Assembly: GCF_000754815.1 (NCBI RefSeq)
Contig: NZ_KN150747.1
Coordinates: forward strand, 1,891,908-1,955,907
DNA length: 64,000 nucleotides
Direction: 5' to 3'
DNA from: Yersinia ruckeri ATCC 29473
GTDB taxonomy: Bacteria > Pseudomonadota > Gammaproteobacteria > Enterobacterales > Enterobacteriaceae
The translations under genes were made by a program, and so were the position numbers. Numbering within the stretch: the first letter of the stretch is position 1; the number at the start of each line of letters is the position of its first letter. Shown here one piece after another: positions 51,289-60,869 of the stretch. A model generated the notes under the pieces. That model saw only the letters and a program-made list of their open reading frames with translations, was not told the DNA's origin and did not search any database.

Positions 51289-53334
51289 ATGAATGGATGC
51301 TATAAATCCCATTTATTACTCTCTTTTTTTATTTTTATTTCTTCAATCCCATTATCTATTAATGCCACTGAAGATAATAAACAGACTAATATGGAGGTTA
51401 TTGGTCAGCCATATTCAGAATATGGTATTGCGCGTAGTTCTTATCAACAGGAACAGCAAAAACTTGCCCGGATTGCTGGCGGGACCAATCTGATGACACC
51501 CGGTGAGGAAGGTCGGTTAGGTACCTTACAAGATGCATTGGACTATCAACCGGGATTGGTCATTCAAAACTTCTTCGGTGGCGTTGATCAGCCTCGTCTG
51601 AATATTCGTGGATCTGGCGTACAGAGTGCGCCTTTATCTCGTGGTGTAACCCTATTGCAAGATGGCCTCCCGCTGAATGATGCGGATGGTGGTTTTCATA
51701 TCAGCCTGTTGGAACCGAGAGAAAGTCAGTTTATTAGCGTCATACGTGGTGCCAATGCGGTCAGCCCAGTGAGTAATGCTCTCGGCGGCGAGTTGGATTT
51801 CATTTCCTATACCGGTGCTGATGAAACCGGGCGGATACGTTATGAATACGGCAGTTTTGGTCGCCAAGGGTGGCAGGGTGCTTTAGGGGGGCGCGATGGC
51901 GATCTTGACGGGCGAATCAGTATCAGCGGCGATCGTTTTAACGGTTATCGCCAGCACTCAGCCTCGCGTCGTAATGCAGTCAGAGCCAATCTGGGTTACG
52001 AAGGTGAAAATTTTGCCAGCCGAACCTGGTTTAGTTGGACTGATCTGGCATTTGATGTCGCAGGCTCTCTGTCGCAGGAACAGCTAAAAGCCAATCCCCG
52101 CAGCGTTTTCCCTTTGGTGCTGGTGCGAGATCCTCACCGTAATGTAGAGCAAGCCAGAATCGCTAACCGCATGAGTTGGCACGGCGATAATAGGCAACAC
52201 CAATTAGGGTTATGGGCGCAGCATACACACGATAACTTTGTCACCCCAGTGGTATATGTGCTTAGCGGAGGCAACACTTATGGTGCGCAGTGGTTGACTC
52301 ACTTGCAGCAAGGCCAGTGGCATTATCGCTTGGGTGCATCGACAGATCGATCTGATATGGAAAGGGATTTACATCAGAATCGGCGAGGAAAACCCGATAA
52401 CTATAAACTTATCGGCGCTTATAACATGCTGGCACAAAACCATAATCTGGCGTTCGGTGCCGGGTGGAAACCCAATGAGCAGTGGCGGATTGATACCGAT
52501 TTGAAAGGAACCCGCGCGGTACGTAATGCCTTGTCTAAAGATGGGCGTAGTGGGTTGGATCAGCACTGGTATTTTCTTTCACCTAAGTTGGGGGTGATTT
52601 GGACGCCTAATCCGCAACAACGCTGGTTTGGTAGTCTGAATTGGAGCAATGAAGCACCGAGTTTTCGTGAGATTATCTCCAATAAAGGTCTATTAACCCC
52701 GCTACGTCCACAGCAAGCAGTTACATTGGAAATGGGTGGTTCAGGCACATTGACCCGCCACATAAAATGGGATCTAGCGCTTTATCGCAGCCTGATCGCC
52801 GATGAGTTGATCACCACTTATGACAGTGAGGGAAATTCGGTCGGTACCTTCAACTATGGCAGCAACACGGTGCATCAAGGGATTGAAATGGGGTTCAAAG
52901 GGCATATTCCCATGCGCGATAGCAGCATTGAATACCGTTTTGCCTGGACCTATAACGATTTTCGCTTTAAAGGTGGAGAATATGCAGGCAAACGCATTGG
53001 CGGCATTCCACCGCAGTTAATTTCTGCTGAAGTATTGTACCAATGGCAACGTTGGAGTATTGGTCCCAATTTACATTGGTTACCAGAAATAACGCCAGTC
53101 GATCATCTTAATCGTACCCAGATTCAGGCGCGTGATAAATATGCGGTTTGGGGCATAAAAATGGATTATCGTCATCCTGACGGGTGGTCTGCTTATCTGA
53201 GTATGGATAATCTGACGGATAAACGGTATGCCACCGCATCGGTGACTGAACGGGAAGTGACATCAAAACAAAGTAAGACACTATTCCCTGGAATGGGCCG
53301 GTCAATTAATGGCGGCTTCACTTATACATTCTAA
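51289..53334 (+). CDS. TonB-dependent outer-membrane receptor
   Basis: This 681-residue receptor brings a large or scarce ligand across the outer membrane. It has a signal peptide (about 1-26, ending SLSINA in part), a TonB-box-like stretch TNMEVIG, and a plug domain with QDALDYQPGLVIQNFFGG, RLNIRGSGVQSAPLSRGV, LQDGLPLNDADG and GANAVSPVSNALGGELDF. The beta-barrel ends in FTYTF with a terminal Phe. The ATG at 51289 is preferred over the TTG at 51283. The following genes encode a periplasmic binding protein, a FecCD permease and an ATPase. The set resembles siderophore uptake loci such as Yersinia Yiu, but the ligand is unproved. Confidence 0.92.
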   Translation: MNGCYKSHLLLSFFIFISSIPLSINATEDNKQTNMEVIGQPYSEYGIARSSYQQEQQKLARIAGGTNLMTPGEEGRLGTLQDALDYQPGLVIQNFFGGVDQPRLNIRGSGVQSAPLSRGVTLLQDGLPLNDADGGFHISLLEPRESQFISVIRGANAVSPVSNALGGELDFISYTGADETGRIRYEYGSFGRQGWQGALGGRDGDLDGRISISGDRFNGYRQHSASRRNAVRANLGYEGENFASRTWFSWTDLAFDVAGSLSQEQLKANPRSVFPLVLVRDPHRNVEQARIANRMSWHGDNRQHQLGLWAQHTHDNFVTPVVYVLSGGNTYGAQWLTHLQQGQWHYRLGASTDRSDMERDLHQNRRGKPDNYKLIGAYNMLAQNHNLAFGAGWKPNEQWRIDTDLKGTRAVRNALSKDGRSGLDQHWYFLSPKLGVIWTPNPQQRWFGSLNWSNEAPSFREIISNKGLLTPLRPQQAVTLEMGGSGTLTRHIKWDLALYRSLIADELITTYDSEGNSVGTFNYGSNTVHQGIEMGFKGHIPMRDSSIEYRFAWTYNDFRFKGGEYAGKRIGGIPPQLISAEVLYQWQRWSIGPNLHWLPEITPVDHLNRTQIQARDKYAVWGIKMDYRHPDGWSAYLSMDNLTDKRYATASVTEREVTSKQSKTLFPGMGRSINGGFTYTF

Positions 53335-53437
53335 TTAACGTTACCCACACTTATTTATCATTTAGCGATTTTAAATAGAGTCGGAGTTAATCACATCCGA
53401 CGATTATCACAATGAAATATTGGTATCGGATACTAGA

Positions 53438-54532
53438 ATGAAGAAGGTTTATCGCCTGTTAGGCTATTTTATTTTATCGATTTACTTATCAGTGCCATCC
53501 CTTTCATTGGCTGAGAATAATAGTTTTATCGATATGAATCAGCGCCACGTCAATTTACCTGCTGAGGTGAAGCGTGCGGTAGTGATTCCGATTCCAGCAG
53601 CATCATTGCTGGCTAGTCTAGATCTCGGCACTCAGCGTTTGGTCGGGATCCACCCTTTTGCCAAAGTGGCGGCGCAGGAAGGTCTACTCAGCCGGATGTT
53701 TCCGGCGATAAACCAGATCGCCAGCGATACTGTTGGTCAGGGATTCTCACCTAATATTGAAACTTTATTGGCCGCACAGCCCGATTTGGTTTGGCAATGG
53801 GGGCACTTAGGCAATGATATTGTTGAGCCGATTGTGCAGGCAGGGCTGAAAGTGGCAATAATCCTGTATCCCTATCACGATGATAGTCGTATGCAGCAGT
53901 GGATAACGCTGATGGGTATTTCCATCGGCCAGATGGCGCGGGCGCGGCAAATGATAGAATGGCGTCAACAGACGCTCGCTGACGTCATCAAAAAAACCGC
54001 ACATATTCCTCGCGCACAAAAAGTTCGGGTGCTCTATCTTTCGCGGTTCTTATCCGAAATACAAACCATCGGCAGTACTTCTCATACCAACAGCGATATT
54101 CAACGGGCTGGAGGAGTCAGTATTACCGCTGATTTTGGTGGCGCACGCACCATTAATCAGGAACAAATCATGGTGTGGAACCCCGATATTATTTTGCTGG
54201 GTAATTTTGAGGTTGGGCTATTACCTGAGCATATTTACCAAAGTCCGGCTCTGGCTGAAGTTGCCGCAGTAAAGAATCGGCGGGTTTACAAAATCCCCAT
54301 CGGTGGTTTTATCTGGGATGCCCCCAATCAGGAAACACCGCTGTATTGGCAATGGCTTGCGATGACGTTTTATCCCGACAATATTGCTTGGCCGTTACGG
54401 GCAGAGATTCATCGCCAATACGATTTTCTTTATGGTTATCGGCCGACAAGCCAAGACATTGATGGCGTTCTCCAGTTAGAGGCCAATAAGGCGTCAGAAC
54501 GCTACCACCAACAATTCAAGGATGGTTTATGA
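53438..54532 (+). CDS. Periplasmic binding protein for a metal-chelate ABC transporter
   Basis: This is a 364-residue FecB/BtuF-type (cluster A-II) binding protein. The signal peptide is MKKVYRLLGYFILSIYLSV and on, cleaved near SLSLAEN. The binding-protein fold shows SPNIETLLAAQPDLVWQWG and NPDIILLGNFE. The ATG at 53438 gives the signal peptide directly; a TTG at 53420 is less likely. The stop overlaps the permease start by four bases (ATGA). It is part of the TonB-receptor locus. Confidence 0.9.
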   Translation: MKKVYRLLGYFILSIYLSVPSLSLAENNSFIDMNQRHVNLPAEVKRAVVIPIPAASLLASLDLGTQRLVGIHPFAKVAAQEGLLSRMFPAINQIASDTVGQGFSPNIETLLAAQPDLVWQWGHLGNDIVEPIVQAGLKVAIILYPYHDDSRMQQWITLMGISIGQMARARQMIEWRQQTLADVIKKTAHIPRAQKVRVLYLSRFLSEIQTIGSTSHTNSDIQRAGGVSITADFGGARTINQEQIMVWNPDIILLGNFEVGLLPEHIYQSPALAEVAAVKNRRVYKIPIGGFIWDAPNQETPLYWQWLAMTFYPDNIAWPLRAEIHRQYDFLYGYRPTSQDIDGVLQLEANKASERYHQQFKDGL

Positions 54533-55581
54533 GCACTGGGCATAGTGTTTACGGAGGAAATAAAAGCTTCTGGCTACTTTCGATATTCCTGTTGTTGATG
54601 GTCATGCTGTTGGCGCTCTGTTCTGGGCGTTATCACTTGCCTATCGACAAGGTGCTTTCCATTTTGGCATCGTCCCTATTTCCCCAGCAATGGCTGACAT
54701 CATTAGTGCCGTATAGCCCGATAGAGCAACGAGTGGTTGAGTATATTCGTCTACCGCGAATGCTCATTGCCTTGCTGACCGGTGCCGGGTTATCTGTAGC
54801 CGGAGCTGCTTTACAGGGGATATTTCGCAACCCGCTGGTAGGGCCGCAAATGGTGGGCGTTTCCTCCGGTGCCGCGTTGGGTGGGGCATTAGGAATAGTG
54901 CTATTTTCTTCATTACTGGTGGTCAGCGGTTTGGCATTTATTGGTGGGATCGGCGCAATCTTGTTGGTGTATTTTCTCAGTCGCAGTGGCGGCAGTACCA
55001 GTATTTTGATGCTTATTCTGGCTGGAGTGGTGATCAGCGCCTTTTTCGCTGCGCTGATTTCATTGGTGACCTACTTTGCCGATCCGAATAATACCTTGCC
55101 AGCGATTGTCTTCTGGTTGATGGGCAGTTTTGCCACGGTGACTTATACCAAACTGGCTCTGGCAACGTTACCGGTATTCTGTGGCCTGTTACTGCTTTAC
55201 GCTCTGCGATTTCGGATTAACGTTTTGTCACTGGGGGATGAAAACGCTGCTGCACTGGGTGTGCCGGTGGAAAAAGTACGTTGGTTGGTGCTGATTTGCG
55301 TTGCGCTGATTACCTCCGCGACCGTGGCTGTCGCTGGCACGATTGGCTGGGTTGGTCTGGTGGTTCCCCATATTGCCCGAATGCTGGTTGGGCCGGATCA
55401 TCGGCAATTGATTCCAGCCTCGGCGCTGGTGGGAGCCATTTATATGGTGACGATTGATACATTGGCGCGAACCGCCAGTAGCGCCGAGATTCCATTGGGC
55501 ATTATTACCGCTCTGATAGGTGCGCCAGTGTTTATCTGGTTGCTGCGTCAAACCGGACAAAAAGGATGGTCGCATGATTAA
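54529..55581 (+). CDS. FecCD-family ABC transporter permease
   Basis: This is a 350-residue BtuC/FecCD-family permease with about ten membrane spans. RLPRMLIALLTGAGLSVAGAA, QGIFRNPLVGPQMVGVSSGA and GWVGLVVPHIARMLVGPDHR are typical. A single permease gene suggests that it acts as a homodimer, as in BtuC2D2 or HmuU. It overlaps the binding protein by four bases and the ATPase by eight. Confidence 0.95.
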   Translation: MSTGHSVYGGNKSFWLLSIFLLLMVMLLALCSGRYHLPIDKVLSILASSLFPQQWLTSLVPYSPIEQRVVEYIRLPRMLIALLTGAGLSVAGAALQGIFRNPLVGPQMVGVSSGAALGGALGIVLFSSLLVVSGLAFIGGIGAILLVYFLSRSGGSTSILMLILAGVVISAFFAALISLVTYFADPNNTLPAIVFWLMGSFATVTYTKLALATLPVFCGLLLLYALRFRINVLSLGDENAAALGVPVEKVRWLVLICVALITSATVAVAGTIGWVGLVVPHIARMLVGPDHRQLIPASALVGAIYMVTIDTLARTASSAEIPLGIITALIGAPVFIWLLRQTGQKGWSHD

Positions 55582-56314
55582 AGTTAACCAGCTAACGATG
55601 GTCAGAGAGCAAAAACCGTTGTTCGACTCACTGTCCTTTCACTTGAGCAAAGGTAGCGTAACCGCGATCCTTGGGGCGAATGGGCGAGGAAAAACGACTT
55701 TACTGCGGTTAATCCTTGGGACGATAAAACCCACCCGAGGATGTGTTTATCTCACGGCCAATACGGCCTATGTGCCGCAACAAGAAACGGCGGTTTTCCC
55801 TTATAGCGTAAAAACCATGGTGATGTTGGGGCGGGTGCGTCATATGGGATGGTTTGCCTCACCGAGTCATCAGGATCAAGACGTAGCGATGCGTTGTCTG
55901 GATTGCTTCGGATTGTTGCCGTTGGCGGATAAACCCGTTAATCAACTGAGCGGTGGTGAACGGCAATTGGTTTGTATTGCCCGCGCATTGGCGAGTGAAC
56001 CAGAAATCTTGATTCTGGACGAGCCGGCTGCCGCGCTGGATTTATCTAATCAGGATAAGGTATTAACAGGATTACGGGAATTATCTACTCGTTTGGCGAT
56101 GACGGTGCTGTTTACCACTCATTCACCGTTGCATGCGCTGCATATTGCCGATCTGGCTTTATTGTTATATCCACAGGGAGAGGCGGCATTTGGCGCGACA
56201 CGGGAGATCTTGACCGACGAAAATCTGACGCGGCTTTATCAGTTACCGGTACATATTGATCAGGTGACCTATGCCGATAAAACGTGGGATACCGTAGTGC
56301 CGTTGTTTAACTGA
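55574..56314 (+). CDS. ABC transporter ATPase for metal-chelate uptake
   Basis: This 246-residue ATPase has Walker A ILGANGRGKTTLL, signature QLSGGERQLVCIARAL, Walker B ILILDEPAAALD and the switch FTTHSPLHAL. It groups with FecE, HmuV and BtuD. The ATG at 55574 gives MIKVNQLTMVREQKP with AAGGA upstream, and it overlaps the permease stop by eight bases. It completes the TonB-receptor locus. Confidence 0.95.
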   Translation: MIKVNQLTMVREQKPLFDSLSFHLSKGSVTAILGANGRGKTTLLRLILGTIKPTRGCVYLTANTAYVPQQETAVFPYSVKTMVMLGRVRHMGWFASPSHQDQDVAMRCLDCFGLLPLADKPVNQLSGGERQLVCIARALASEPEILILDEPAAALDLSNQDKVLTGLRELSTRLAMTVLFTTHSPLHALHIADLALLLYPQGEAAFGATREILTDENLTRLYQLPVHIDQVTYADKTWDTVVPLFN

Positions 56315-56334
56315 GATGATGATTCAGGATGGTG

Positions 56335-56356
56335 CAAGCCCGGAAACCCGGGCTTG
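56335..56356. terminator. Bidirectional hairpin between the ATPase and ybhK
   Basis: CAAGCCCGG (56335-56343) - AAAC - CCGGGCTTG (56348-56356) is a perfect 9-bp GC-rich stem between two convergent genes. T-runs are weak on both sides. Confidence 0.65.
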
Positions 56357-56362
56357 AGAACG

Positions 56363-57271
56363 TTAGCCAAGTTTTTGCAGAGTATATTCCAACGCCTGAT
56401 GCAATAATTCCCGATCATGGCGATAAGGAATATCGACCGCTTCCAACGGTTGCTGAACCACGATGCGATCTTTCACGCCACTGGTATCGATGGTGGGGCT
56501 AACAATCACCGCATCAATCATTTTGCGTCCGATTTTGCTTTCCATGAGTGCCAGTTTATCTTGCAACCTCAAACTCGCAGCGGCCACGCTCAGTTCACGA
56601 CCCAGATTACCAATATAAATCATACTGGCAGAACTACGGCGCAAAGCCTGGGTTAAATCATCCAGTAGCAACAAGGGCATCAGGCTGGTGAGAAAACTGC
56701 CCGGACCAATCAGGATGACATCAGCCTGGCCGATGGCCTCAATGGCTTCGCGGGTGACATTGACGTGAGGAGACAGCATCATTTCTTGTGGCATATGAGT
56801 CAGTTGATCGATATTCACTTCGCCGTAAACCGTATGGCCTTCATGGTCTAACGCCAGTAAGTCTACCGGCTGCTCCGACATCGGAATCAGCCAAGCGTCA
56901 ACTTTCAACAGACTGCGTAACAAATTAATGGCTTCGATTGGCCGAACACTGAGATGGTCGAGAGCCTTTAACATCAGATTTCCGAGATTATGCCCCGATA
57001 ATTCACCGTTGCCGCTAAAACGGTATTCAAACATGGCTGACGCCACGCTGGGTTCGGTAATCAGTTGATTCAGACAATTACGGGTATCACCCCAGGCAAT
57101 ACCGCCTTCAGAGCGCCGAATACGTCCGGTAGATCCACCGTTATCGGTGGTGGTGACAATTCCGGTCAAGCGCGATCCCAACGGAGAAAGTGCTGACATC
57201 ACTCGGCCTAGCCCATGGCCACCACCAAGCGCCACAACCCGATCCAGATCGGCTAATGTGCGATTTCGCAT
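56363..57271 (-). CDS. ybhK: Gluconeogenesis-factor family protein YbhK/YvcK
   Basis: This 302-residue protein is of the YvcK/CofD-like family. The N-terminus [17 protein letters not shown] is a nucleotide-binding loop, and [17 protein letters not shown] and [16 protein letters not shown] are conserved. In Bacillus, YvcK binds UDP-sugars and affects carbon use and cell shape; the E. coli role is not clear. It is divergent from moaA, as in E. coli. Confidence 0.92.
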   Translation of the reverse strand: MRNRTLADLDRVVALGGGHGLGRVMSALSPLGSRLTGIVTTTDNGGSTGRIRRSEGGIAWGDTRNCLNQLITEPSVASAMFEYRFSGNGELSGHNLGNLMLKALDHLSVRPIEAINLLRSLLKVDAWLIPMSEQPVDLLALDHEGHTVYGEVNIDQLTHMPQEMMLSPHVNVTREAIEAIGQADVILIGPGSFLTSLMPLLLLDDLTQALRRSSASMIYIGNLGRELSVAAASLRLQDKLALMESKIGRKMIDAVIVSPTIDTSGVKDRIVVQQPLEAVDIPYRHDRELLHQALEYTLQKLG

Positions 57272-57576
57272 AAGATTCCTATCGATTTGCCTAAATCAGG
57301 TCTATTTAGCAACCAACGACATAAAAACATGCCATAAGTTAACGGATTTACACGCGAAACGCGATAGAAGCCGCAATTTGCGTGATGTCGGGCAAAAATT
57401 TATCCAGCAATTAATCTAGCCTCGAAGTTCTGTTTATTTGTTGGCTAAGTCGTTGTATATGAAAATATATAGCGAATAGTCCGATTGGCTATCGCGGTGT
57501 TTTAGCGCTAGAATCCTGATGAAAACCACGGTTTCTCTTTCGGGTCTGCTGCCCGGAGATGAAGTCAAACTCCTAG

Positions 57577-57677
57577 CCTCCGTGTCTACGTTGCTGGTGC
57601 AATATGATGCTCAGGCCGTGGCTTATCGCCACCAGGGTGCAAGGTAGAAATGCCTGCATCTCCCGTATTTGGAAAGG
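57577..57677 (+). promoter_or_regulatory. Molybdenum cofactor (Moco) riboswitch
   Basis: The leader between about 57577 and the moaA start has the hallmarks of the Moco RNA motif: CTCCGTGTCTAC, CAGGCCGTGG, AAGGTAGAAATGCCTGCATC and CTCCCGTATTTGGAAAGG, the last overlapping the ribosome binding site. The same order is seen in the E. coli moaA leader. It should reduce moa expression when Moco is plentiful. Upstream, GGGTCTGCTGCCC forms a small hairpin. Confidence 0.88.
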
Positions 57678-57681
57678 TGTT

Positions 57682-58665
57682 ATGGTACCGCAACTGACTG
57701 ACGCTTTTGCGCGCAAGTTCTATTACCTGCGCCTATCGATTACTGACGTGTGCAACTTTCGTTGCACCTACTGCCTGCCTGATGGCTACCAGCCTAATGG
57801 GGTGAAAAGTTTTCTAACGTTGGATGAAATTCGCCGCGTTGGTCGTGCTTTTGCCGCATTGGGCACCGAAAAAATCCGGCTGACTGGCGGCGAACCTTCT
57901 ATGCGTCGTGATTTTCCCGATATCATTGCCGCACTGCGGGAAAATCCGGCAATCCGTACACTGGCTGTTACCACCAATGGTTATCGGCTAAGCCGCGATG
58001 TCGTCCAGTGGCGGGATGCGGGGCTGACAGCCTTGAATATCAGCGTTGATAGCCTCGATCCACGCCAGTTTCATGCTATTACCGGGCAAGATAAATTCCA
58101 TCAGGTGATGCAAGGGATCGATGCAGCCTTCGAGGCCGGCTTTGAAAAAATCAAAATCAATGCCGTACTGATGCGCGAGGTGAATGATCGTAGCCTGAAA
58201 ACCTTCCTCGACTGGATTAAACCGCGCCCGATTCAACTGCGTTTTATCGAATTGATGGAAACCGGCGAAAGCAGCGATCTATTTCGTCAACACCATGTTT
58301 CCGGCGGCGTGATTCGCCAGCAGTTGCTTGCACAAGGCTGGCAACAGCAGGATCGCGCCCGCAGTGACGGCCCAGCGCAAGTCTTTCGCCATCCTGATTA
58401 TCGGGGGGAAGTTGGGCTGATCATGCCATACGAAAAAGATTTTTGCGCCAGTTGCAACCGCCTGCGAGTGTCGGCCATCGGTAACCTGCATTTATGCTTA
58501 TTCGGTGAGCAGGGCATTCCATTACGAGACTTACTGGCTGGCGACCTACAGCAGGAAGAACTGAAAGAACGAATTCAAAGCGCGTTACAGACCAAAAAAC
58601 AAACCCATTTTCTGCATCAAGGCAACAGCGGCATCACGCAGAATCTATCGTTTATTGGCGGTTAA
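57682..58665 (+). CDS. moaA: GTP 3',8-cyclase
   Basis: MoaA is a radical-SAM enzyme that cyclises GTP in the first step of molybdopterin synthesis. The SAM cluster motif is [17 protein letters not shown]; the second C-terminal cluster has [18 protein letters not shown]. It has 327 residues from the ATG at 57682, giving [16 protein letters not shown], colinear with E. coli. An upstream frame lies within the riboswitch. moaC follows; moaB, which lies between them in E. coli, is absent. Confidence 0.97.
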   Translation: MVPQLTDAFARKFYYLRLSITDVCNFRCTYCLPDGYQPNGVKSFLTLDEIRRVGRAFAALGTEKIRLTGGEPSMRRDFPDIIAALRENPAIRTLAVTTNGYRLSRDVVQWRDAGLTALNISVDSLDPRQFHAITGQDKFHQVMQGIDAAFEAGFEKIKINAVLMREVNDRSLKTFLDWIKPRPIQLRFIELMETGESSDLFRQHHVSGGVIRQQLLAQGWQQQDRARSDGPAQVFRHPDYRGEVGLIMPYEKDFCASCNRLRVSAIGNLHLCLFGEQGIPLRDLLAGDLQQEELKERIQSALQTKKQTHFLHQGNSGITQNLSFIGG

Positions 58666-58700
58666 CACGCGGGGGCATGACGCCACTATCAGGAGTTTCT

Positions 58701-59180
58701 ATGAACCAATTGACCCATATTAATGCCGCTGGGGAAGCCCATATGGTTGATGTTTCAGGCAAAGCGGAAACGGTACGCGAAGCCAGAGCTGAAGCCTTTG
58801 TCGAAATGCAGGCGACCACGTTGGCCATGATTATTGACGGCAGTCATCATAAAGGCGATGTCTTTGCTACTGCCCGGATTGCCGGTATTCAAGCGGCGAA
58901 ACGTACCTGGGAGTTAATCCCGCTGTGTCATCCGTTGATGTTGAGTAAAGTTGAAGTCAATTTGCAGGCTCAGCCGGAGCATAATCGGGTGCGGATCGAA
59001 TCCTGCTGCCGCTTGAGCGGCAAGACGGGCGTAGAAATGGAAGCGCTAACGGCAGCCTCTGTCGCAGCACTGACCATCTATGACATGTGCAAAGCAGTAC
59101 AAAAAGACATGATTATTGGCCCAGTACGCCTGTTGGCGAAAAGTGGCGGAAAATCCGGTGATTTTGAGGTGAATTCATGA
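58701..59180 (+). CDS. moaC: Cyclic pyranopterin monophosphate synthase
   Basis: MoaC works with MoaA to give cyclic pyranopterin monophosphate. [31 protein letters not shown] and [20 protein letters not shown] are conserved, with the active-site Lys in [10 protein letters not shown]. The ATG at 58701 gives 159 residues, with AGGAG upstream; an ATG at 58677 would add eight residues. It overlaps moaD by four bases (ATGA). Confidence 0.97.
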   Translation: MNQLTHINAAGEAHMVDVSGKAETVREARAEAFVEMQATTLAMIIDGSHHKGDVFATARIAGIQAAKRTWELIPLCHPLMLSKVEVNLQAQPEHNRVRIESCCRLSGKTGVEMEALTAASVAALTIYDMCKAVQKDMIIGPVRLLAKSGGKSGDFEVNS

Positions 59181-59422
59181 TTCAGGTTCTATTTTTCGCT
59201 CAGGTGAGAGAATTGATTGGCACCGAGAGCCTGCAATTGACTGCTGAGTTCTCAACGGTGGAAGCCTTACGTCAGGCACTGTGCCAGCGTGGTGATCGTT
59301 GGCAGTTGGCATTAGAGGAAGGAAAGTTGCTGACGGCGGTTAATCAATCGTTGGTCAGCCTCGATCACCCGTTGTCTGCCGGTGATGAGGTTGCGTTCTT
59401 CCCGCCGGTGACCGGAGGTTGA
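59177..59422 (+). CDS. moaD: Molybdopterin synthase sulfur carrier subunit
   Basis: MoaD is the small, ubiquitin-like subunit whose C-terminal glycine carries the thiocarboxylate for dithiolene formation. It ends FFPPVTGG, the diagnostic Gly-Gly tail. It has 81 residues. It overlaps moaC by four bases, and moaE starts two bases after its stop. Confidence 0.96.
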   Translation: MIQVLFFAQVRELIGTESLQLTAEFSTVEALRQALCQRGDRWQLALEEGKLLTAVNQSLVSLDHPLSAGDEVAFFPPVTGG

Positions 59423-59424
59423 CG

Positions 59425-59877
59425 ATGGAAAATACCCGAATTCGCGTGGGTGCCGAGCTTTTTAATGTCGGTGAAGAATACCACTGGTTGGCACAGTGCG
59501 ATGAAGACGGTGCGGTGGTGACGTTCACCGGCAAGGTGCGCAATCATAATCTGGGTGATCATGTTTGCGCTTTGACGCTGGAGCATTATCCTGGAATGAC
59601 GGAAAAAGCGCTGAGTGAGATTATTGCCGAAGCCCGAGCTCGCTGGCCGCTACAGCGGGTGGCGGTGATTCATCGGGTTGGCGCGCTCTATCCTGGCGAT
59701 GAAATTGTTTTTGTCGGCGTCACCGGTGCTCACCGTGGCATGGCATTCGACGCCGCGGAGTTTATTATGGATTACCTTAAAACCCGCGCACCGTTCTGGA
59801 AGCGAGAAGCAACGCCGACAGGGGAACGCTGGGTTGAATCTCGCGATAGCGACCATCACGCGGCTAAGCGCTGGTAA
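59425..59877 (+). CDS. moaE: Molybdopterin synthase catalytic subunit
   Basis: MoaE is the large subunit that adds sulfur from MoaD to the pterin. GAVVTFTGKVRNHNLGD, LEHYPGMTEKAL and FIMDYLKTRAPFWKRE with its catalytic Lys are conserved. The ATG at 59425 gives 150 residues, the E. coli length. A TTG at 59419 is unlikely. GGAGG lies upstream. Confidence 0.97.
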   Translation: MENTRIRVGAELFNVGEEYHWLAQCDEDGAVVTFTGKVRNHNLGDHVCALTLEHYPGMTEKALSEIIAEARARWPLQRVAVIHRVGALYPGDEIVFVGVTGAHRGMAFDAAEFIMDYLKTRAPFWKREATPTGERWVESRDSDHHAAKRW

Positions 59878-60009
59878 ACTCATGTAAAGATCCCCCTGAA
59901 ATACGTATTTTAACCTCCTGGCTATACGTTATTTTGTGGTAATCTTAGAATCAGGTGGGCTATCGTCGGATGGCCCGTATTCATTGTTCATATGCAAAAG
60001 GTAACTACC

Positions 60010-60720
60010 ATGGATCGCTATCCACGCTCTAATGGTTCGATTGTCGAACGTGCCAACACAGGCATTCAGGCATATATGGCGCAGGTATACGGCTGGATGA
60101 CCTGTGGTCTGTTATTAACCGCCTTTGTTGCCTGGTATACCGCCAGTACGCCAGCAATTCTCCACTTTATTTTCTCCAGCCAGATCACGTTCTTTGGCTT
60201 GATTATTGCTCAGTTGGGCTTGGTATTCGTTATTTCCGGTATGGTTAATCGTCTGAGTGGCACCATGGCGACCAGCTTGTTTATGCTGTACTCGGCGCTG
60301 ACCGGGCTGACATTATCCAGCATTCTGGTGATGTACACTGGTGCGTCTATCGCCAGCACCTTCATCATCTGTGCTGGTATGTTTGGCGCGATGAGCGTAT
60401 TTGGTTATACCACCAAGCGTGATTTAAGCGGTATGGGCAGCATGCTGTTTATGGGGCTGATTGGTATCGTGCTAGCTTCCCTCGTTAACATCTGGCTGAA
60501 AAGCGATGCATTAATGTGGGCAGTAACCTATATCGGTGTAGTGGTATTCGTCGGGTTGACCGCATACGATACCCAGAAACTGAAAAACATGGGGGCGCAG
60601 CTTGATGCGAACGATAAAGATAGCTTCCGTAAATACTCTATCGTTGGTGCGTTAACGCTGTATCTTGATTTTATCAACTTGTTCCTGATGTTACTGCGGA
60701 TTTTCGGCAACCGTCGTTAA
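60010..60720 (+). CDS. ybhL: Bax-inhibitor-1 family membrane protein YbhL
   Basis: This is a 236-residue BI-1/YccA-family protein with seven membrane spans. VYGWMTCGLLLTAFVAWY, YSALTGLTLSSI and FVGLTAYDTQKLK are typical. Members are thought to let calcium or protons leak, or to act with proteases; the E. coli role is not set. The ATG at 60010 aligns with E. coli YbhL; an ATG at 59992 would add six residues. It follows moaE by 132 bases and is followed by a strong terminator. Confidence 0.95.
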   Translation: MDRYPRSNGSIVERANTGIQAYMAQVYGWMTCGLLLTAFVAWYTASTPAILHFIFSSQITFFGLIIAQLGLVFVISGMVNRLSGTMATSLFMLYSALTGLTLSSILVMYTGASIASTFIICAGMFGAMSVFGYTTKRDLSGMGSMLFMGLIGIVLASLVNIWLKSDALMWAVTYIGVVVFVGLTAYDTQKLKNMGAQLDANDKDSFRKYSIVGALTLYLDFINLFLMLLRIFGNRR

Positions 60721-60797
60721 TCACTGACAGGTTGCAGCGTACGGCATATTAACTTGTCGTATGCAGTTCTAAACGCTTTTAAGTCCTAAGCAACCTG

Positions 60798-60828
60798 AAA
60801 GGACACGATTTTAATCGTGTCCTTTTTT
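60798..60828 (+). terminator. Rho-independent terminator after ybhL
   Basis: AAAGGACACGATT (60798-60810) and AATCGTGTCCTTT (60813-60825) form a perfect stem that runs into a T-run ending near 60828. Confidence 0.9.
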
Positions 60829-60869
60829 ATGTCTGAGGAATGGTTATCCTAATAAGAATCGTGCGCTAA

